DNA of 64,000 nucleotides from positions 12,871,735 to 12,935,734 of the forward strand of contig JALGPY010000013.1 in the NCBI GenBank assembly GCA_023055425.1, given 5' to 3'. Shown piece by piece: positions 58,665-64,000 of the stretch. The number at the start of each line of letters is the position of its first letter. Position 1 is the stretch's first letter. Both the position numbers and the translations under genes were made by a program. This DNA comes from Linanthus parryae (Eukaryota > Streptophyta > Magnoliopsida > Ericales > Polemoniaceae). The notes below the pieces were generated by a model, which was not told where the DNA came from, ran no database searches, and was given only the letters and a program-made list of their open reading frames with translations.

Positions 58665-61600
58665 CTAGAGCCAATCTGGCGCATCTCGTATGCCCATACT
58701 CCTAGTGTGCCCTTCATGCTTCCACTGCGTGAGAGGCTTCGTAAGCGGGTCTGACAGATTATCATCTGTAGGAATCTTGCATATCCGAACGTCTCCTCTA
58801 TCGATAATATCTCGAATCAGATGAAACTTCCTGAGCACATGCTTGGACTTCTGGTGCGATCTGGGTTCCTTCGATTGCGCGATCGCCCCAGTGTTGTCAC
58901 AGAACAACTCCACTGGATCCGCAATGCTAGGGACCACACCAAGTTCAGAAACAAACTTTCTGATCCAAACAGCCTCCTTTGCTGCGCCATTTGCAGCAAT
59001 GTACTCAGCCTCTGTTGTAGAATCAGCTACCGTCTCTTGCTTGGAACTCTTCCAGCTCACCGCTGCTCCATTCAGGCAAAACACATATCCCGATTGTGAT
59101 CTAAAGTCATCTCTGTCGGTTTGGAAGCTTGCAACAGCGTAACCCCTTACACGCAACTCTTCCTCACCGCCAAATATCAAGAAGGCATCCTTAGTTCTTC
59201 TCAAGTACTTTAGGATGTTCTTGACAGCAATCCAGTGACTCTCACCCGGATTGGATTGGTATCTGCTTGTCATATTCAAGGCATATGACACATCTGGTCT
59301 AGTACATAACATGACGTACATGATAGATCCTATGGCCGAGGCATAGGGAATTCTACTCATGCGTTCCTTCTCAATCCCATTGGAAGGACAACCACTCTTC
59401 GAAAGAGTGATTCCATGTGAAATGGGCAAGAATCCCTTCTTGGAATCTTGCATGTTGAACCGTTTCAACACCTTGTCAATATATGTACTTTGACTTAGGC
59501 CTAGCAACCTTTTAGATCTATCTCTATAGATCTTTATACCGAGTATATAGGCTGCTTCCCCTAAGTCCTTCATTGAGAAACACTTTCCTAGCCAATCTTT
59601 CAGAGATTGCAGCATGGGAATGTCGTTTCCAATGAGTAGTATGTCATCCACATACAAGACCAGAAAAGCTACAGAGCTCCCACTAACCTTCTTGTAGACA
59701 CAAGACTCATCTTCGTTTCTGATGAAGCCAAACTCTTTGACCACTTCATCAAAACGTCGATTCCAACTCCTAGAAGCTTGCTTCAATCCATAAATGGATC
59801 GTTGTAGTTTACAGACTTTGTTGGCTTGCTTTGGATCCTCAAAACCCTCCGGCTGTATCATATACACGTCCTCGAGGAGATTCCCATAAAGGAATGTTGT
59901 TTTGACATCCATCTGCCAAATCTCATAGTCGTAGTATGCTGCAATTGCAAGTCGGATTCGGATGGATTTGGTCATTGCGACTGGTGAAAAGGTTTCATCA
60001 TAGTCAATACCACGAATCTGTCTGAATCCTTTAGCCACCAATCGGCCCTTATAGGTAATCACATTACCATCCATGTCGATCTTCTTCTTGAAGACCCACT
60101 TGCACCCTATGGGCCGCGCCCCATCTGGTGGTTCCACCAAAGTCCATACTTTGTTGGTATACATGGATTCCATCTCGGATCTCATGGCTTCCAGCCACTT
60201 CTGAGAGTCTGGGCCATTCATGGCCTCCTCATAGGTAGTAGGCTCATCATCTATGAGCATCGTGTCACCGGAATCATTTACGAGAAGTCCATACCTCTCG
60301 GGTTCCTGGCGCACTCTACTAGATCTACGAAGCTCTTGTGTTACCTGAACAGGTGACTCCACAACTGCTTGTGATTCCTGTTCATGTTCCATAATCGGTT
60401 CAGTGATTTGTGGTTTTTGAACTTCTTCAAGTTCTACATTCCTCCCACTTGTTTCTTTAGAGACAAATTCTCTTTCTAGAAACACGCCGGTCCGAGCAAC
60501 AAACACTTTGTTCTCGGTTGGATTGTAGAAGTAGTATCCCTTAGTTTCCTTAGGGTACCCCACAAACTTACACTTATCCGATTTAGGCCCTAGCTTGTCT
60601 GATTGTAAACGTTTTACATAGTCATCGCAGCCCCAAATCCTCATGAACGACAGTGTGGGACGCCTCCCACTCCACATCTCATATGGTGTCTTCATGACTG
60701 ATTTAGATGGAACACGGTTAATGGTGAAAGCTGCACTTAATAGAGCGTAGCCCCAAAATGACAATGGAAGATCGGTTTGACACATCATAGATCGAACCAT
60801 ATCCAATAGGGTTCGATTCCTCCTCTCGGACACGCCATTCCATTGTGGCGTTCCGGGTGGAGTGAGTTGGGACACGATCCCACACTCTCTAAGATAGTCG
60901 TCAAACTCTTGGCTCAAGTATTCTCCTCCGCGATCCGATCGTAGAGCCTTGATACTTTTGCCAAGTTGCTTCTCTACTTCATTCTTGAATTCTTTGAACA
61001 CTTCAAAGGATTCGGATTTTGCCCTCATAAGGTACACAAATCCATATCTACTGTAATCATCAGTAAATGTAATGAAGTAGACATAACCACCCCTGGCTGG
61101 CGTGGCAAATGGCCCACACACATCGGTATGTATGAGCGCCAATTGCTCACTAATCCTCTCACCTTTCTTATTGAAAGGAGACTTTGTCATTTTTCCCAAT
61201 AAACAAGCCTCACATGTCTCATATGATTCAAAATCAAATGAGTCTAGTAAACCATCCTTATGGAGTCTAGATACACGTTTCTCATTTATATGGCCTAAAC
61301 GACAATGCCATAAATAAGCAGGATTTAAATCATTTATTTTAATCCGCTTGGTATTAATGTTGTAGACAGGATTTCTTAGATCAAGGACATAAAGTCCATT
61401 AAATAACTGCGCACTAAAATAGTGAATATTATTCAAATAAAAGGAACAACAATTGTTCTTTATTGAAATAATAAAACCATCCTTGTCCAAACAAGAAATA
61501 GAAATAATGTTTCTGCTCATAGCAGGCACAAAATAGCAATTATTTAATTCTAAAACTAATCCTGAAGGTAGAGATAGCTCGCACACGCCTATGGCCAACG

Positions 61601-61721
61601 CAGCAACCTTTGCTCCATTACCAACGCGTAGATCTACCTCCCCTTTAGCCAATCTTTTACTTCTCTTTAGATCTGCATATTTCGACAAATATGAGATCCA
61701 CATCCAGTATCTAATACCCAT
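58665..61721 (-). CDS. Element I copia pol: integrase, reverse transcriptase, RNase H
   Basis: 1018 codons open. The start is not a true initiator: the frame joins gag-PR through a 1-nt deletion near 61675. Integrase: H139, H144, C170, C173 (HCRLGH, CEAC), D200 (IHTDVCGP), D263 (RSDRGGEY), E299 (GVSERRNRT). RT: DETFSPVAMTKSIRI, QMDVKTTFLYG, YVDD at 690-693. RNase H: STTEAEYIA (E904), FCDNTGAIAQSKE (D942). The first RNase H acid is lost: GYAVASF has Val863 where F has Asp (GYTDASF). Ends DAPDWL. Integrase and RT look complete. Confidence 0.93.
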   Translation of the reverse strand: MGIRYWMWISYLSKYADLKRSKRLAKGEVDLRVGNGAKVAALAIGVCELSLPSGLVLELNNCYFVPAMSRNIISISCLDKDGFIISIKNNCCSFYLNNIHYFSAQLFNGLYVLDLRNPVYNINTKRIKINDLNPAYLWHCRLGHINEKRVSRLHKDGLLDSFDFESYETCEACLLGKMTKSPFNKKGERISEQLALIHTDVCGPFATPARGGYVYFITFTDDYSRYGFVYLMRAKSESFEVFKEFKNEVEKQLGKSIKALRSDRGGEYLSQEFDDYLRECGIVSQLTPPGTPQWNGVSERRNRTLLDMVRSMMCQTDLPLSFWGYALLSAAFTINRVPSKSVMKTPYEMWSGRRPTLSFMRIWGCDDYVKRLQSDKLGPKSDKCKFVGYPKETKGYYFYNPTENKVFVARTGVFLEREFVSKETSGRNVELEEVQKPQITEPIMEHEQESQAVVESPVQVTQELRRSSRVRQEPERYGLLVNDSGDTMLIDDEPTTYEEAMNGPDSQKWLEAMRSEMESMYTNKVWTLVEPPDGARPIGCKWVFKKKIDMDGNVITYKGRLVAKGFRQIRGIDYDETFSPVAMTKSIRIRLAIAAYYDYEIWQMDVKTTFLYGNLLEDVYMIQPEGFEDPKQANKVCKLQRSIYGLKQASRSWNRRFDEVVKEFGFIRNEDESCVYKKVSGSSVAFLVLYVDDILLIGNDIPMLQSLKDWLGKCFSMKDLGEAAYILGIKIYRDRSKRLLGLSQSTYIDKVLKRFNMQDSKKGFLPISHGITLSKSGCPSNGIEKERMSRIPYASAIGSIMYVMLCTRPDVSYALNMTSRYQSNPGESHWIAVKNILKYLRRTKDAFLIFGGEEELRVRGYAVASFQTDRDDFRSQSGYVFCLNGAAVSWKSSKQETVADSTTEAEYIAANGAAKEAVWIRKFVSELGVVPSIADPVELFCDNTGAIAQSKEPRSHQKSKHVLRKFHLIRDIIDRGDVRICKIPTDDNLSDPLTKPLTQWKHEGHTRSMGIRDAPDWL

Positions 61722-62614
61722 GATGTAGAGACAGTTAAATTGACATCTACAACAAAAATACCTGGTGGTGGTGGAATCACTATTCCAAGCCTCTTGTCCT
61801 CCAGATATTTTGGGCAGTTCCTCCTCCAGTGTCCAGGATGACTACAGTAGTGACATTCACCCTTAGTCACGACCTTGGCAATGCCACCAACAGGCTTAAG
61901 GGCTGGTTCCTTGGACTTGGCAACTGACTTGCCTTTGCCCTTGGAGGAAGAGGAAAACATTTTGCCCTTTCCTTTCTGCACCATCATAATGGCCTTGCCC
62001 TTACCCTTGTTGATGCTCTGTTCAGCCGTCCTCAACATGTTGAGCAAATCTGGCAGTGGTTTAACGATCTCGTTCATGTTATAGTTCATAATGAACTGTC
62101 CATAACTCTCGGGCAACGATTGCAACACGAGATCGGTTTCCAACTCTTGGCCGACCGGGAACCCAAGCCGGGTGAGATTCTCCAAGTACCCGATCATTCG
62201 GAGTACATGGGGTCCCACCGGGTTCCCTTCTGCCAAATGACATTTGAACAGTGCCTTTGAGACCTCATACCTCTCTACCCTCGCCTGCTCTTGGAAGAGC
62301 TGCTTTAGATGTTCGATCATATCGACAGCATTCATGTTTTCGTGTTGCTTCTGAAGCTCAGAAGTCACGGTGCAAAGCATAAGGCAGGCCGCATCATTAG
62401 CGTCATCAACACGCTTTTGATACGCCTTTAAGGCAGCAGGTGTCTGGTTCTCTGGACCTTCTGGAACATGCTCCTCTATTGCGTACAGTTTCTTCTCTTG
62501 CTTGAGAACAATTCTCAAGTTTCTGTACCAATCAAGAAAGTTGGTTCCAGAGAGCTTGTCCTTCTCAAGGACAGATCGTAGGGAATGTTGTGAACTCGAT
62601 GAGTTGTTTGCCAT
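61667..62614 (-). CDS. Element I copia gag and protease start
   Basis: Start at ATG 62614 (MANNSSSSQH); an upstream in-frame ATG at 62644 adds ten residues but copia family comparison favours 62614. Gag: LRSVLEKDKLSGTNFLDWYR, NLRIVLKQEKKLYA, ALFKCHLAEGNPVGPHVLRM. A Lys/Gly-rich region precedes the CCHC knuckle CHYCSHPGHWRRNC. The protease box is WVLDTGCGSHIC (D-T-G). The frame ends 61667 through a 1-nt deletion (NMQ followed by a stop, where NMQDLKRS is expected). Copy F keeps the unshifted form NMQDLK. Confidence 0.9.
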   Translation of the reverse strand: MANNSSSSQHSLRSVLEKDKLSGTNFLDWYRNLRIVLKQEKKLYAIEEHVPEGPENQTPAALKAYQKRVDDANDAACLMLCTVTSELQKQHENMNAVDMIEHLKQLFQEQARVERYEVSKALFKCHLAEGNPVGPHVLRMIGYLENLTRLGFPVGQELETDLVLQSLPESYGQFIMNYNMNEIVKPLPDLLNMLRTAEQSINKGKGKAIMMVQKGKGKMFSSSSKGKGKSVAKSKEPALKPVGGIAKVVTKGECHYCSHPGHWRRNCPKYLEDKRLGIVIPPPPGIFVVDVNLTVSTSWVLDTGCGSHICRNMQI

Positions 62615-64000
62615 TTGGAATTCTACAAAAAGGAAAATACGCAAGTTTTAGTATTTGTGAATTTTTGACTATATTTAATAATGGCTAGTTTATTAAATAT
62701 AGCTCCCACTATTTTTCTACGGATTAATAACCCTCAAGATATTAATGCGGAAAATATCCTCATATTTTCTAGTGGGCCAAGATCCATCTTTCATCTCCTT
62801 ATGAGCTTGCTTTGGCAAGTCACCCATAATTTGACTACTTTAGGTAGGAACAATTCCAATTGCATCCCATATGCAACTCTTGGTTCAATCGGGCAAATAA
62901 CTTCTTATTTATCCATCAATATGGATAATCCCAATTGATTGCCTCTAGGTTTCTTAATCAAATTAATAGCCTAGTTGTGTTCAACCTCTTATCTAAACAA
63001 TTGCACATTGTTACGTGCCATCGCATTCCATCATTATGAACCAAGTCGCCATGCTTTGGCACGCACGAACTTGATAAATAATGATGATAATGAGTGTTTA
63101 AATAACGAGAAGGCAAGAACACAATATTTAAAATTTGAGGGATTTTAAATTCAATTTTTAATTGTTTTGTTGATCAATATCAACTAATCTATCTATTTGA
63201 GTTTGGGCACAACTCCAAATAATAGATCCGGGTTGTCTAATTATCTTATTATCCTAATTGGATGCATCATCCATACACCAACCACACAAATAATAAGACA
63301 ATAAATAAACAACCACATAACAGAAATTAAACGTGATGTGGATATGGCCTTTTTCTAGACTAAGATAATTCCAAGCCAATGGAATTATCTATGAACCCTA
63401 AGCAAACACATCTCCATGCGTCTTGATCTTTTGGTCCATCCTTCATAGTCTTGTGGATTGCTCCATGCTCCATGCTCCATCTTTTGTGGCTTCTTTGGCT
63501 TTGGGCTTCTTTTTCTCCAATCTTGGCTAGCAATCTACTTTATCTAGTACTAACTAATATCTATACTAAATAAAATAAATCTCACAAGTTGAGAAAAAAA
63601 TGGTACGCAGGCCATAAAACCCTAATTAATTATTACAATTAATTGATCAGCTCGCAGGCCGTAAAATCAAACCACAAAATTAAACATCCACATCAAACCA
63701 CATCCTAAGGCCATATCCAATCACCATGCGATTTGCACATAAACAGTTAAAATCCAATTTTAACGCGCTTGGTAAATTTTAATTGATTTTAGGATTTCTA
63801 GGGTTAAAACGGTCCATGGGCCCAACAATCCAATTGCCCGGGCCCATTAAAGTGAACCACAAGGCCCTAGGGCCGGCCCGGCCCAAAACCCGCAAGCTAG
63901 GCCCGCGGGTTAGGGCCGCCCGGCCCCTTAGGGCGGCCAAGCTTGGGCGGCAAGCAAGGGGGGGCGGTCCCTAGGGGGGCGAACCTCCTCTTGGGGGTTG
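62615..64000 (-). other. Element I leader, to window edge
   Basis: Untranslated leader, 1.4 kb visible, matching F's leader (42888-44472) in order: LTR-like AT-rich part, then the block TTTAACGCGCTTGG (about 63755), then a GC-rich stretch (63830-64000) of GGCCC/GGGCC repeats. The primer site and 5' LTR should lie just past 64000. Confidence 0.7.

Larger units (their letters stand above)
57218..64000 (-). mobile_element. Element I: Ty1/copia retrotransposon, nearly intact, right end beyond window
   Basis: Minus-strand element in H: 3' LTR 57218-58650, polypurine tract, pol, gag and leader. The 5' LTR would begin within a few hundred bp of the window's right edge, judging by the 1.6 kb leader of F. 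Only one frameshift interrupts the polyprotein. The candidate left target duplication is ACTCA (57213-57217). Confidence 0.92.

Overview
This 64 kb window comes from a higher-plant nuclear genome, most likely a eudicot. It is almost wholly nested transposable elements: Ty3/gypsy and Ty1/copia LTR retrotransposons with plant-type tRNA-Met or tRNA-Asp primer sites, and a CACTA (En/Spm) DNA transposon. I found no rRNA, tRNA, CRISPR array, bacterial operon or intact host gene. Two short stretches (about 7720-8474 and 36291-37580) are not explained by the elements I can delimit and may be older or host sequence.

Left block. Element B is a minus-strand chromovirus-type Ty3/gypsy element with its 5' LTR at 5399-7719. 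Its gag start is broken by element C, a minus-strand element with a 1.87 kb LTR at 1307-3176 that runs off the left edge.

Centre block (about 8475-36290). Element A is a plus-strand copy of the B family. Its gag-pol has zinc knuckles, protease, RT, RNase H, integrase and a C-terminal chromodomain. It was split by two insertions with perfect 5-bp target duplications. Element D is a 13.7 kb Athila-like element (11276-24983, TSD GTGAG) and element E is a 2.8 kb solo LTR (26817-29641, TSD GAAAC). A and B both carry an extra ORF between the primer site and gag. It has a conserved ~100-aa N-terminal part, three tandem 11-residue units that look like SUMO-interacting motifs, and a long acidic tail. 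Element D carries a distinctive family of 17-bp palindromes (CTGCGTATTATACGCAG and close variants). Seven or eight copies sit upstream of the TATA box in each LTR, and twelve more form an internal ~95-bp tandem array after pol. These two systems are the most interesting content of the window.

Right block (37581-64000). This is a nested stack. Element F (degenerate minus-strand copia) is entered by G (CACTA, transposase genes on the minus strand). G is entered by H (Athila/Tat-type fragment, plus strand), and H by I (minus-strand copia of the same family as F, nearly intact). Decay follows this order, F worst and I best. The right-hand ends of F, G, H and I would lie beyond the window.

Almost every coding region is broken by stops, frameshifts or deletions, so most are called pseudogenes. 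Domain calls come from motifs read directly in the translations. Lineage names (chromovirus/Tekay-like, Athila-like, CACTA) are recognition from family knowledge, not database searches.
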